This document shows positions 52,208 to 61,700 of a stretch of 62,411 bases of DNA, piece by piece (position 1 is the stretch's first letter; each line of letters starts with the position of its first letter). The stretch covers positions 1 through 62,411 of the forward strand of contig CAMGFA010000005.1 in the NCBI GenBank assembly GCA_946055165.1, written 5' to 3'. Origin of the DNA: an uncultured Bacteroidales bacterium (GTDB lineage Bacteria; Bacteroidota; Bacteroidia; Bacteroidales; UBA932). Position numbers and translations under genes: made by a program. The notes beneath the pieces were generated by a model. The model had not been told where the DNA came from. It did no database searches and worked only from the letters and a program-made list of their open reading frames with translations.

Positions 52208-54136
52208 ATGTCGGATTATATAGTATCGGCCCGCAAATATCGCCCCGATTCCTTTGAGACTCTCATCGGACAGGACGATATCGCCCGCCCGCTGAAGAAT
52301 TCCATCCTCAGGGGCCAGCTGGCGCACGCCTATCTTTTCTGCGGCCCTAGGGGAGTGGGCAAGACCTCCACTGCCCGAATTTTCGCAAAGGCCATCAACT
52401 GCTCCAACCCGTCGGCCGATATGGACCCATGCGGCCAGTGCGAGAGCTGTCTCTCCTTCGCGGAAGGCCGCTCCTACTGCATCCACGAGCTCGATGCCGC
52501 TTCCAACAACGGCGTGGAGGACATAAAGCTGCTGATGGAACAGGTGCAGATTCCTCCGCAGGTGGGCAAGTACAGCGTCTATATCATAGACGAGGTGCAC
52601 ATGCTTTCGCAGCAGGCTTTCAATGCTTTTCTCAAAACCCTTGAGGAGCCGCCTGCACACGCGATTTTCATTCTCTGCACCACGGAGAAGCACAAAATCA
52701 TACCGACCATACTCTCCCGTTGCCAGACCTATGACTTCAACCGCATTGGTGTGGGAGACATGGTGCGCAATCTCAGCGGGATTGCCGCCAAGGAGGGAGT
52801 GAGCATAGATCAGGAGTCGCTGCATCTGATTGCCCGCAAGGCCGATGGCGCAATGCGCGATGCCCTCACCCTTTTCGACCAGACAGTGGCTTTCTGCGGC
52901 TCTCAGGTCCGCAAGGAGGATGTTCAGCGCATACTCAATGTTCTTGATTACGAGTACTCTTTCAAGATGGTGGATGCCGCCCTTGCCGGCGACTATGCCA
53001 CTGCGCTCAAACTTCTTGACGAGGTTCTGGGCAAGGGTTTCAATGCCCTCTATTTCGTGATTTCCATAGGCGAGCATTTGCGCGATTTGCTGGTGAGCCG
53101 TACCGGCGGTCTGGAGGCTCTGCTCGATTTTCCCGATACTCTCAAGGCCCGATACAAGGAGCAGGCCGAGCGCTGCAGTGTGAAGTTCCTCTACACGGCC
53201 CTTTCGTACATAAACGCCTGTGAATCGGGCTATAAGGCATCGGCCAACCAGAGATTGCACATAGAGTTCTGTCTGATGAGGCTCTGCTTCATCAACGCCG
53301 CTCCGGCAGTTCAGGCAAGCCAGCAGGCCCGTCCGGCAGCACCGCAGCAGCAGGCAGCTCAGCCTCAGGCACCGCAGCAGGCAGCTCCGCAAGTAGCACA
53401 GCCACAGGCCCCACAGCCACAAGCAGCCCCGCAAGTGGCCCAGCCGCAGGTACCACAGCAGGCAGCCCCGCAAGTAGCACAGCAGCCGCAGCAAGCAGTA
53501 GCCCAGCCGCAGGCCCCACAGCCACAAGCAGCCCCGCAGCCGCAACCGGCAGCAGCTCAGTCGCAGGCAGTACCGCAAGCAGCACAGCCGCAGGCACCGC
53601 AGCCGGCCACAGCACCGCAGCCGCAGCCGGCAGCAAGCCAGCCGCAGGCATCGGCCCAAAAGCCGAAGGGAATCCCCGGACTGTCACTTTCGTCCCTTGT
53701 GAACAAGGCGGCGGAAAGTGCAGCCGTACACTCAGCAAAGGCCGATGTAGAAATACAGCCTCTCTCTGAAGAGGAGCTCCTCGGCGCATGGAATAAAATC
53801 ATAGAGAGCTGCCGCAACAATCCGGGCAGTTCGCGCTTTGCCAGTATTTTCTCCGTGAGCCCTACAGAGGTGCACTATGAGGGGAACAGCAGCATCCTGC
53901 TGCTCAAGCTCGAAAACGAGAGCACACTCAAATGGCTGGAAGGCAATTTCCTGTCCCGTCTGCAGCAGCAGCTGCGTAAGATATCCGGAAATGAAGGAGT
54001 TGTAATCCGGCTCGATCTCCTGCCGCAGGAAGCTGTGAAACCGCTGGTTTACCATCCGCAGGAGCAGGCAAAAGTAATAATGGAAGATCATCCCGAGGTG
54101 GGCAGGCTCGTGAAGGAGCTTGAATTGGATTCATAG
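52208..54136 (+). CDS. dnaX: DNA polymerase III subunits gamma/tau
   Basis: A 642-residue clamp-loader ATPase. Walker A is CGPRGVGKT (about residues 45-53); the zinc module has Cys65, Cys75, Cys78 and Cys81; the DEVH box is IIDEVHMLSQQAFNAFLK; the SRC motif follows. After the three AAA+ domains (to about residue 365) comes a linker of about 120 residues made almost only of Pro, Gln and Ala, then a C-terminal tau-like domain (about 485-642) that should bind the polymerase. No slippery frameshift site for a separate gamma product is obvious. lptB follows after 3 bp. Confidence 0.94.
   Translation: MSDYIVSARKYRPDSFETLIGQDDIARPLKNSILRGQLAHAYLFCGPRGVGKTSTARIFAKAINCSNPSADMDPCGQCESCLSFAEGRSYCIHELDAASNNGVEDIKLLMEQVQIPPQVGKYSVYIIDEVHMLSQQAFNAFLKTLEEPPAHAIFILCTTEKHKIIPTILSRCQTYDFNRIGVGDMVRNLSGIAAKEGVSIDQESLHLIARKADGAMRDALTLFDQTVAFCGSQVRKEDVQRILNVLDYEYSFKMVDAALAGDYATALKLLDEVLGKGFNALYFVISIGEHLRDLLVSRTGGLEALLDFPDTLKARYKEQAERCSVKFLYTALSYINACESGYKASANQRLHIEFCLMRLCFINAAPAVQASQQARPAAPQQQAAQPQAPQQAAPQVAQPQAPQPQAAPQVAQPQVPQQAAPQVAQQPQQAVAQPQAPQPQAAPQPQPAAAQSQAVPQAAQPQAPQPATAPQPQPAASQPQASAQKPKGIPGLSLSSLVNKAAESAAVHSAKADVEIQPLSEEELLGAWNKIIESCRNNPGSSRFASIFSVSPTEVHYEGNSSILLLKLENESTLKWLEGNFLSRLQQQLRKISGNEGVVIRLDLLPQEAVKPLVYHPQEQAKVIMEDHPEVGRLVKELELDS
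53310..53660 (+). repeat. Pro-Gln-Ala coding repeat in dnaX
   Basis: The DNA is a degenerate tandem of short units encoding QAAPQVAQPQAPQ and variants. It keeps the reading frame and would vary in length by recombination or slippage between strains. Confidence 0.8.
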
Positions 54137-54139
54137 CGT

Positions 54140-54946
54140 ATGAAACTTCGTTGCGAAAATCTTGTAAAGAAATATGGCATCCGCACCGTTGTAAAAGGTG
54201 TGTCGATGGAAGTGAACCAGGGCGAAATCGTAGGATTTCTCGGCCCTAACGGAGCGGGCAAGACCACCAGCTTCTATATGATTACAGGCCAGATTGTGCC
54301 TAACGACGGCCACGTTTACCTTGACAATCAGGAAATTACCAAACTGCCTATGTACAAAAGGGCACAGATGGGACTGGGCTATCTGCCTCAGGATGCCTCG
54401 GTATTCCGAAAGATGTCTGTCGAAGACAACATCATTTCCGTTATGGAGATGAAAGGAGTGCCAAAGGAAAAAAGAGAGCAGCGTCTTGAAGAACTTATCA
54501 GCGAGTTCAATCTCTCCAAGGTGCGCAAGTCCCTGGGAATACAGCTTTCCGGAGGTGAGCGCCGCCGCTGCGAAATTGCCAGGGCTCTGGCCATAGACCC
54601 CAAGTTCATTCTTCTGGACGAGCCTTTCGCCGGTGTTGACCCTATCGCTGTGGAGGACATACAGTACATTATCGCCAAGCTCAAATACAAGAATATCGGC
54701 GTAATCATAACCGACCATAATGTGGGTGAGACCCTTGCCATTACCGACAGGGCCTACCTTCTCTATGAGGGAACCATTCTTCAGCAGGGCACCCCTGAAG
54801 CGCTTTCTTCCGATGAGGATGTGCGCACCAAATACCTGGGTGCCGGCTTTGTGCTCAAGCGCTCTGTGAGCGTGCAGAGGGCACAGGCCGATTATGAAAA
54901 GTCACTTGCATTAAAAAAAGCAGAAAATGAAGATTCTCATAATTGA
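54140..54946 (+). CDS. lptB: LPS export ABC transporter ATP-binding protein
   Basis: A 268-residue ABC ATPase of the LptB group, which powers lipopolysaccharide transfer to the outer membrane with LptFG and LptC. Walker A is GPNGAGKT (about 35-42), the signature is LSGGERRRCEIARAL, Walker B is FILLDEPFAGVDP, and the H-loop is in ITDHNVGETLAI. The C-terminal tail is about 25 residues longer than in E. coli. Its last 20 bp overlap the start of the response regulator gene. The membrane partners are not in the window. Confidence 0.93.
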   Translation: MKLRCENLVKKYGIRTVVKGVSMEVNQGEIVGFLGPNGAGKTTSFYMITGQIVPNDGHVYLDNQEITKLPMYKRAQMGLGYLPQDASVFRKMSVEDNIISVMEMKGVPKEKREQRLEELISEFNLSKVRKSLGIQLSGGERRRCEIARALAIDPKFILLDEPFAGVDPIAVEDIQYIIAKLKYKNIGVIITDHNVGETLAITDRAYLLYEGTILQQGTPEALSSDEDVRTKYLGAGFVLKRSVSVQRAQADYEKSLALKKAENEDSHN

Positions 54947-56075
54947 CGACGAGCGTGCCATACGCAATTCCCTCAAGGAGATTCTCGGTGAAGAAGGCTA
55001 TGTGGCCGATGTTGCCGAAGATGGAAAGCAGGGCCTGAAAATGGCCACCGAAGCTCATTACGACGTGATTTTCTCCGATATCAAGATGCCGGGGATGGAC
55101 GGAGTGGAGCTTCTGGAGAAGCTGGTGGCCGAAGGCATCGATTCGGCAATCGTGATGATTTCGGGCCACGCCGACATCTCCACCGCTGTGGATTGCATAA
55201 AGAAGGGGGCTTTCGATTTCATAGAAAAGCCTCTGGATTTGAACCGCATACTCATCACCATCAAGAACGCCGGCGACAAGGCCGTGCTCACTTCCCAGAA
55301 CAAAATCCTCAAGAAGAAGGTCTTTGGAGGAGCCAGGATGATTGGCGAATCGGCCCCGATGGAGCATATACGCGAAATCATCGCCAAGGTGGCCCCTACT
55401 CCTGCGAGGGTTCTCATCACGGGACCCAACGGCTCGGGAAAGGAACTGGTGGCCCGCAGCCTCCATGCCCAAAGCGAGAGGAGTACGGCCCCTTACATCG
55501 AGGTGAACTGCGCTGCAATTCCTTCGGAACTGATTGAAAGCGAGCTCTTCGGACACGAGAAAGGTTCTTTTACATCGGCCGTAAAACAGCATAAGGGAAA
55601 GTTCGAGCAGGCCGATGGCGGCACTCTTTTCCTCGACGAAATCGGCGATATGTCTCTTGCCGCCCAGGCCAAAGTCCTGCGCGTGCTGCAGGAGAACAAA
55701 CTCAGCCGTGTGGGCAGCGATGCGGACATCAAGGTGGATGTGCGTGTGATTGCCGCAACCAACAAGGATCTGCGCAAGGAAATAGAGGAGGGGCGCTTCC
55801 GTGAGGACCTCTACCACCGCCTGAGCGTGATTGTAATCACAGTGCCATCCCTGGACCAGCGCAAGGAGGACATCCCTCTTCTCATAGATTATTTTGTGTC
55901 CCAGATATGCAGCGAGACAGCAATGCCGCGCAAGACATTTTCTCCTGAAGCCGTGCAGGCTCTGCAGCAGCGCAGCTGGAAAGGCAACATCCGCGAGCTC
56001 AGGAATGTGGTGGAACGTCTGCTCATCCTCGGCGATGCTCAGATCAGCGAAAAGAACATCATAGATTTCGTATGA
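54927..56075 (+). CDS. NtrC/NtrX-like response regulator, no DNA-binding domain, altered GAFTGA
   Basis: A 382-residue protein with a receiver domain (Asp51 phospho-site in VIFSDIKMPGMDG; acidic pocket Asp7, Asp8) and an AAA+ sigma-54 activator domain: Walker A GPNGSGKE (166-173), Walker B LFLDEIGD (234-241), arginine-finger region REDLYHRLS. The loop that touches sigma-54 reads GSFTSA (213-218) where active NtrC has GAFTGA. The protein ends at ISEKNIIDFV with no C-terminal Fis helix-turn-helix, and the stop overlaps the cmk start (ATGA), so the end looks genuine. The likely kinase partner is the NtrY-like gene at 58724. Its mode of action is uncertain. Confidence 0.88.
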   Translation: MKILIIDDERAIRNSLKEILGEEGYVADVAEDGKQGLKMATEAHYDVIFSDIKMPGMDGVELLEKLVAEGIDSAIVMISGHADISTAVDCIKKGAFDFIEKPLDLNRILITIKNAGDKAVLTSQNKILKKKVFGGARMIGESAPMEHIREIIAKVAPTPARVLITGPNGSGKELVARSLHAQSERSTAPYIEVNCAAIPSELIESELFGHEKGSFTSAVKQHKGKFEQADGGTLFLDEIGDMSLAAQAKVLRVLQENKLSRVGSDADIKVDVRVIAATNKDLRKEIEEGRFREDLYHRLSVIVITVPSLDQRKEDIPLLIDYFVSQICSETAMPRKTFSPEAVQALQQRSWKGNIRELRNVVERLLILGDAQISEKNIIDFV

Positions 56076-56758
56076 CAAGTCCAGATATAATCATAGCCAT
56101 AGACGGCTATTCATCCACGGGGAAGAGTTCTTTTGCCAAGCTTTTGGCAAAGGAACTGGATTTTCTCTATCTCGATTCCGGTGCCTTGTACAGGGGTGTA
56201 ACCCTTTTTGCCCAGGAACAGGGCTATATCACTGCCGACAATGTGATTTCCCCCGAGCTGGAGCAGGCTCTCCAGACTTTGGATCTGCATTTCAGCTCCG
56301 ACAACAGCTGCTTCATTGGGGAGCGCTGCATTGAGAAGGAAATAAGGAGCATGAAGGTATCGTCCCAGGTAAGTCCCATTGCCACAGTCCCTTATATCCG
56401 CAGTTGGGTCGATTGTCTGCTGCACCGTTTTGCCTCTTGCGGCAGGGTGGTGATGGACGGACGCGACATCGGAACCACCGTATTTCCCGATGCCCAGATA
56501 AAAATCTTCATGACCGCAAGCGAGCAGGTGCGTGCACGCAGGCGCTACGATGAGCTTCTTGCCAAGGGACAGAACCCTGATTTGGAAGAGGTTAAGGCTA
56601 ATCTGAAGGAGCGGGACTATATAGATTCGCATCGCGAAACATCTCCGCTTGCAAGGGCGGAGGACTCCTTTCTTCTCGACAATTCCGATATGACCCTCAA
56701 GGAGGAGGTGGAATGGGTGAAAGGCCTCATACGCGGGCGCTTCCTCTTGTATGACTAA
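56072..56758 (+). CDS. cmk: Cytidylate kinase
   Basis: A 228-residue kinase that phosphorylates CMP/dCMP. The Walker A motif is GYSSTGKSS (residues 12-20), LDSGALYRGVTL follows, and GRDIGTTVFPDA and RARRRYDELLAKG are the NMP-binding and lid signatures. The start overlaps the regulator's stop (ATGA). ispH follows after 11 bp, a common Bacteroidales arrangement. Confidence 0.94.
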   Translation: MTSPDIIIAIDGYSSTGKSSFAKLLAKELDFLYLDSGALYRGVTLFAQEQGYITADNVISPELEQALQTLDLHFSSDNSCFIGERCIEKEIRSMKVSSQVSPIATVPYIRSWVDCLLHRFASCGRVVMDGRDIGTTVFPDAQIKIFMTASEQVRARRRYDELLAKGQNPDLEEVKANLKERDYIDSHRETSPLARAEDSFLLDNSDMTLKEEVEWVKGLIRGRFLLYD

Positions 56759-56769
56759 AACCGACCGAT

Positions 56770-57633
56770 ATGATAAAAGTAGAAATTGACCCGAATGCCG
56801 GCTTCTGCGCAGGAGTGATTCGCGCCATAGGCAATGCGGAGAGTTTCCTGCGGGCCAACCAGGGCAAGCCGCTTTACTCTCTTGGGGAGATAGTACACAA
56901 TGAGTATGAAATCAAACGTCTTTCGAATCTGGGCCTTGTGGCTCTCGATTTCGAAGATATCTACGAAATAGGCTCGGCCCACGGTGAAAGCATCCTCATC
57001 CGTGCTCACGGCCAGCCGCCTTCCACTTACGATACGCTCAAGAAATTGGGATTCAATATCATAGACTGTACTTGCGGAGTTGTTCTCGGCATTCAGAAAG
57101 CCATTCGTGAAGCAGGTGGCGAAATCATCATCTACGGCAAGCGCGGCCATCCCGAGGTTCTGGGCCTAGTGGGCCAGGTGGAAGGACGCAGGGTGCGGGT
57201 GATCGAGAATATGGCCGATGCCCTCTCCATGCTTGAGGATGACTGTCCCGAAGGACATTGCGAAATTTTCTCCCAGACCACAATGAGTCCTGTGGAGTAC
57301 GAGAGGATTTGCACTATGCTCAGCGCCAAATTGCCGCAACTGGTGGTTCACAACACCATTTGCCGCCAGGTAGCCGGCCGTTACAGGCAGCTTGAGGAGT
57401 TTGCCCGCAGCCACGATGCCATTGTCTTCGTGAGCGGCAAATCCAGCTCCAACGGCAAGGTGCTAAGCAGCCTGTGCAAAAGCTGCAATATCCGCTCCTA
57501 CCAGGTGGGAGGAATAGGGGAGATCCAGCCTTCCTGGTTCAGGGCTGAGGATTGCGTGGGCATAAGCGGAGCCACTTCCACCCCTCGCTGGCTGTTGGAA
57601 CAGGTAGCCGGGTATATTGCCAATTTGCAGTAA
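56770..57633 (+). CDS. ispH: 4-hydroxy-3-methylbut-2-enyl diphosphate reductase
   Basis: A 287-residue iron-sulfur enzyme for the last step of the MEP isoprenoid pathway. The three cluster cysteines are visible: Cys13 in GFCAGV, Cys102 in DCTCG, and Cys198 in NTICRQVAGR; RAHGQPP and SGKSSSNG carry substrate residues. An extra cysteine (Cys100) sits next to the second ligand where many homologues have alanine (DATC). Length is normal. It follows cmk and is separated from efp by a promoter. Confidence 0.93.
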   Translation: MIKVEIDPNAGFCAGVIRAIGNAESFLRANQGKPLYSLGEIVHNEYEIKRLSNLGLVALDFEDIYEIGSAHGESILIRAHGQPPSTYDTLKKLGFNIIDCTCGVVLGIQKAIREAGGEIIIYGKRGHPEVLGLVGQVEGRRVRVIENMADALSMLEDDCPEGHCEIFSQTTMSPVEYERICTMLSAKLPQLVVHNTICRQVAGRYRQLEEFARSHDAIVFVSGKSSSNGKVLSSLCKSCNIRSYQVGGIGEIQPSWFRAEDCVGISGATSTPRWLLEQVAGYIANLQ

Positions 57634-57638
57634 TTTAT

Positions 57639-57646
57639 TATATTTG
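57639..57646 (+). promoter_or_regulatory. -7 box of efp
   Basis: TATATTTG lies 38 bp before the efp ATG, with a TTG about 20 bp upstream inside the end of ispH. The leader is A+T-rich. Confidence 0.55.
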
Positions 57647-57684
57647 CAGGATTTTAAGATTAACAATTAACAATAAATATTTTT

Positions 57685-58251
57685 ATGGCAACAACAGCTG
57701 ATTTTAAAAACGGACTTTATCTGAAGTTTAACGAAAAACCTTGTATGATTGTTTGGTTCCAGCATGTGAAACCGGGCAAAGGCCCTGCTTTCGTGAAGAC
57801 CAAACTCCGCAATCTTGAAAACGGACGCATCCTCGAGAACACATTCACAGCCGGTGCAAAAATCGAGACCATCGATGTGGAGCGCCGCCCATATCAGTTC
57901 CTTTACGCTGAGGACGACGGTTTCAATTTCATGCACGAGGAGACCTACGAGCAGATCAAGCTTCCTAAGGAGGTTGTGGACAACGCCGACCTTATGAAAG
58001 AAGGACAGCACGTGGAGATGATGTTCGTCACCGGAGACGAGGAGCGCTGCCTCACCTGTGAGCTCCCTACCTATGTAACTCTCGAAGTTACCTATGCCGA
58101 GCCTGCAGTGAAGGGAAATACCGCTTCCACATCGGCTCTCAAGGAGGTTACCCTCGAGACCGGAGCAAAGATTATGGTTCCTCTCTTCATCAACCAGGGA
58201 GACGTAATCACAGTGAATACAAGCGACCGTGCATACGGCCAGAGAGTATAA
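57685..58251 (+). CDS. efp: Elongation factor P
   Basis: A 188-residue EF-P that relieves ribosome stalling at proline runs. Three beta-barrel domains are visible from the family pattern: ADFKNGLYLKFNEKPCMIVW, FQHVKPGKGPAFVKTKLRNL (with the loop lysine that is modified in some bacteria), ENTFTAGAKIETI, and the C-terminal TGAKIMVPLFINQGDVITVNT. Length is normal. The very proline-rich DnaX linker encoded at 53310-53660 is the sort of sequence that depends on EF-P. Confidence 0.95.
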   Translation: MATTADFKNGLYLKFNEKPCMIVWFQHVKPGKGPAFVKTKLRNLENGRILENTFTAGAKIETIDVERRPYQFLYAEDDGFNFMHEETYEQIKLPKEVVDNADLMKEGQHVEMMFVTGDEERCLTCELPTYVTLEVTYAEPAVKGNTASTSALKEVTLETGAKIMVPLFINQGDVITVNTSDRAYGQRV

Positions 58252-58253
58252 TT

Positions 58254-58727
58254 TTGAAAATAGTACTACTCACTGTCGGAAAGACAGATATCAAATGGGT
58301 GAGCGAGGGCCTGGAGGTATATTCTTCCAGGCTTCGCCATTATTTGCCCTTCGAGACAAAGGAAATGCCCCAGCTCAAGAACGTGGGCTCCCTTTCCCAC
58401 GAGCAGATCAAGACTGCCGAGGGCAAGCTCATACTCAAGAATCTTTCTCCGGCCGATGAGCTCATCCTCCTCGACGAGCGGGGCAAGGAATTCCGTTCCG
58501 TGGAGTTCGCAGCTTTTCTCGAGAAGAAAATGGCCCGGGGAGCCGGGAATCTCGTCTTTGTTATCGGAGGGGCCTACGGCTTTTCGCAGGAAGTATATGA
58601 CAGGGCGGCCTCCCTCATTTCCCTTTCACGCATGACCTTCTCCCACCAGATGGTTCGCACGATTTTTGTTGAACAGCTTTACCGGGCCTGCACCATAATC
58701 AAAGGCGAGGCCTATCATCACGAATGA
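58254..58727 (+). CDS. rlmH: 23S rRNA (pseudouridine1915-N3)-methyltransferase, TTG start
   Basis: A 157-residue SPOUT methyltransferase that acts on helix 69 of 23S rRNA in the 70S ribosome. The family start KIVLLTVGKTD, the central LLDERGKEFRSVEFAAFLE, and the trefoil knot FVIGGAYGFSQEVYDRA ... FSHQMVRTIFVEQLYRA are all present. The start codon appears to be TTG at 58254, two bases after the efp stop, because that gives the family N-terminus and no ATG is available there. The kinase gene overlaps its stop (ATGA). Confidence 0.93.
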   Translation: MKIVLLTVGKTDIKWVSEGLEVYSSRLRHYLPFETKEMPQLKNVGSLSHEQIKTAEGKLILKNLSPADELILLDERGKEFRSVEFAAFLEKKMARGAGNLVFVIGGAYGFSQEVYDRAASLISLSRMTFSHQMVRTIFVEQLYRACTIIKGEAYHHE

Positions 58728-61700
58728 AGAAATACTGGATAAACATTGTCCTTTTTGTACTTGCGGGAGTACTTTTTCTTGCCTCCGTTCTGCTGCCTTT
58801 AAAAACAGGTAACCAGGAGTATGATGTCCTGCTTGTTGAGAAAGCCATCGAAAAGCGTACGCAGAAGCTGGACAAAATCATTGAGATTGCCCTCGAAAGG
58901 GACGACGATTACCTCTTTACGGCTGACCTCCCCAAGGATATGGTCCTCTACCGCTACACTTCCGACCACCTGAGTGCCTGGAACGGACAACTTCCGCTGA
59001 GTTACGATGAATACCTGAGCCGTAATCATAGCAGTCTTTATTATGTTGGCCCCGACTATGAACTCTATTCCTATTCCGGGATAAACTATCTTGTGAAGAT
59101 GTCCCAAAGGGACAATGTCAAGCTTGTGGCAGCCTTGCTTTTGAGCGAGAACGGGCAGCTCCATCTCGATTCCGACTATACCATCTTCAGACTCAATTCT
59201 TCCGAGGGCCTGCCTGTCAGTCTAAATGGAAGAAGCCTCTTCAAACTGGCCTCCAATTCGATATCGGTCAAGAGTCCTATGCCGGCACATTTGGCCTGGC
59301 TGGGCTTTTTATTTTTGATAGTATCTTTTCTCATATGGCTTTACCATAAGCCGAGCCTCAGACATGCCTTTGTTGTAATCCTCATCTGTTTTGCGGGCTC
59401 CTTTGTGACCTACAGTTTCCTGTCCAAAGTAAGCAGTGAACTTTATCCCGTTATTTTGCTGCTGGTCGGAAACTTCTTCATTTTTACCACCTGCCTCAGT
59501 CTGTTCTTTGTCCGCAAGCGCCTGTGGTATTCTCTCAAGACCAAAGCCTCGAGGGTATTGGCTTCCGTGCTCGATATTTCCTTCATCTGTTTCTTTATCT
59601 GGCTGGTCTATATGGAGGTTTTCAGTGTGGTGCTCTATACTCATATCACCCTCCAGCTGCATATGTTGTGGAGTCTGAATTTTGCCACTTTTGTGGTTTA
59701 TGTCTCCATTATTCAGCTGCTGGTTTCGTTGGCCATACTTATTGAATTGCTTCAGCCTGCCTTGCTGAAGATTTTTCGCAGAAAATTTTCGATTTTCAAC
59801 CTGGGACCGAGCATAGTTTTCTCTCTTGTTGCAAGCATATACGTCTTTTCCATCATATCCACCGTAAGTTTCCAGCGCGAGAGGCTTGTGGCATCGTCCT
59901 GGGCCGAAAACCTCTCGAATACCCGTGACTACGCCCTCGAAACTCATCTTACCCGCGTGGAGCGTCAGATTTCGCGAGACGAGGTGGTGGCCAGAGCCCT
60001 GGAAGGGGAGCAGTATGCGCAGGAGGCCCGTTCCCGCTTGATGGACAGGTACTTCTCCATGTTTCTGAACATCTACGATGTGCATGTTCAGGTGGGCGGC
60101 AGCCGTTCCAAACTGGGCTTTGATGAGGGTGTGAGGATAGAGAACGGCTCGCGTTTCTTCTTTGCTCCCCTTGCCGAGCAGCGCTGTCGCTATGTAGCTG
60201 CTTATCAGTTCTATGCCAACAACGGCAGAATCGGATCGGTCTATATCATCCTCGAGCCCAAATACCCGAACAAGAACTCTCTGGCCGGTATGCTTCACGC
60301 CAGAGCACAAGGCGACATCCCGGCACGCTATTCCTATGCGATGTACAGCGGCGGGGAGCGCAAATACTTCAAGGGCAATTTCGCCTATCCAACGAAACTT
60401 ACCGATGCGCTCGACAAGCAGTTCGCATCGGGCCATGACATATATTTTATCAGCTCCGGCTATATGCACTTCATCTCCATGGTCGGGGAGGACGAATATA
60501 TCGCAATCTCCCGGCCTGAGGTGCAGGCTGGCATCAGAATCATAGGTGTTGTGCTGGTGGCTCTGGTGCTGTTCTTCTGCCTCATGCCGCTACGCCGGCG
60601 CAGACACAAACTTTTCATCTTCGAAAAGAGCCATTTCAAGCGTACGCTTACCCTGCTGGTGATTGCATCGCTGCTCATTACTATGGCCATCCTGGTTCTC
60701 GTGAGCGTGAGCTTTGTCTATGACCGCAACAACAACACTGCACAGAGGATGATGGCCGACAAGGTGAACTCCATTCGCTTCCAGCTGCAGTCTTCGCTGC
60801 GCAGTTCTTCTTCAGAGGAGCTGACCTCGCGCGAGACAATGGAACTGCTGCGAAGGGTGGGGGACAACAGCGGATCGGACATTTCACTCTACAGCCCCGA
60901 CGGAAAGGTGCTTTTGAGCACGGCTCCTGAGCTGCACAACCAGAACATCCTCGGCTACAGGCTCGATGCCACTCCTTATTACCACCTCACTTATCTCAAT
61001 GAAGGCCACTGCATTCAGCCGAAGAAGATAAACCACCGCTCGGTGTACATGCTCTATGCCCCTATCCTCGATTCGTCCGGAAACGTATCGGCCATCTTCT
61101 CCTCTCCTTATATGGAAGGAGGCAGAGAGTACCGCTTCGATGCCGTGATGCACTCCTTCTCCGTGATTGTGGTGTTCATCATACTGCTTATCGTGTCCAT
61201 AATGCTCGTATCGTACTCTATCGACCGGACTCTCAAGCCTTTGAGCAATCTTGCCATGAAGATGCGCTCCGGCGATGTGGACAAGCTCGTTTACAACTCC
61301 AAGTACTCCGATGACGAGGTGGCTTATCTTGTGAATTCCTACAACAGGATGGTGGACGATTTGAGCGAGAGCCGCAATGCCCTGGCCCAGGCTGAGCGTG
61401 ACAAGGCCTGGAGCGAGATGGCGCGCAACGTTGCTCACGAAATCAAGAATCCGCTCACGCCTATGCGTCTGCAGATACAGCGTGTCCAAAGGCTTAAGGC
61501 CAATGACGATCCGAGCTGGCCGCAGAAGTTCGACTCAATGTCCAATGTGCTTTTGGAGCACATAGACATACTCACCGAGACCGCCAACCAGTTCAGTGAT
61601 TTTGCGAAACTCTATACGGAAGATCCTGTGGAACTCGACCTTGACCTGCTACTCAGGGAGGAGCTGTCTCTGTATGAGTCCCACAGTAACATCAGCTTTG

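Noticed and set aside
52130..53659. Minus-strand open frame joined upstream of the exported protein, rich in Leu, Arg and Cys
   Set aside because: It is antisense to dnaX; the repetitive part mirrors the Pro-Gln-Ala repeat. The signal peptide at 52129 marks the true start.
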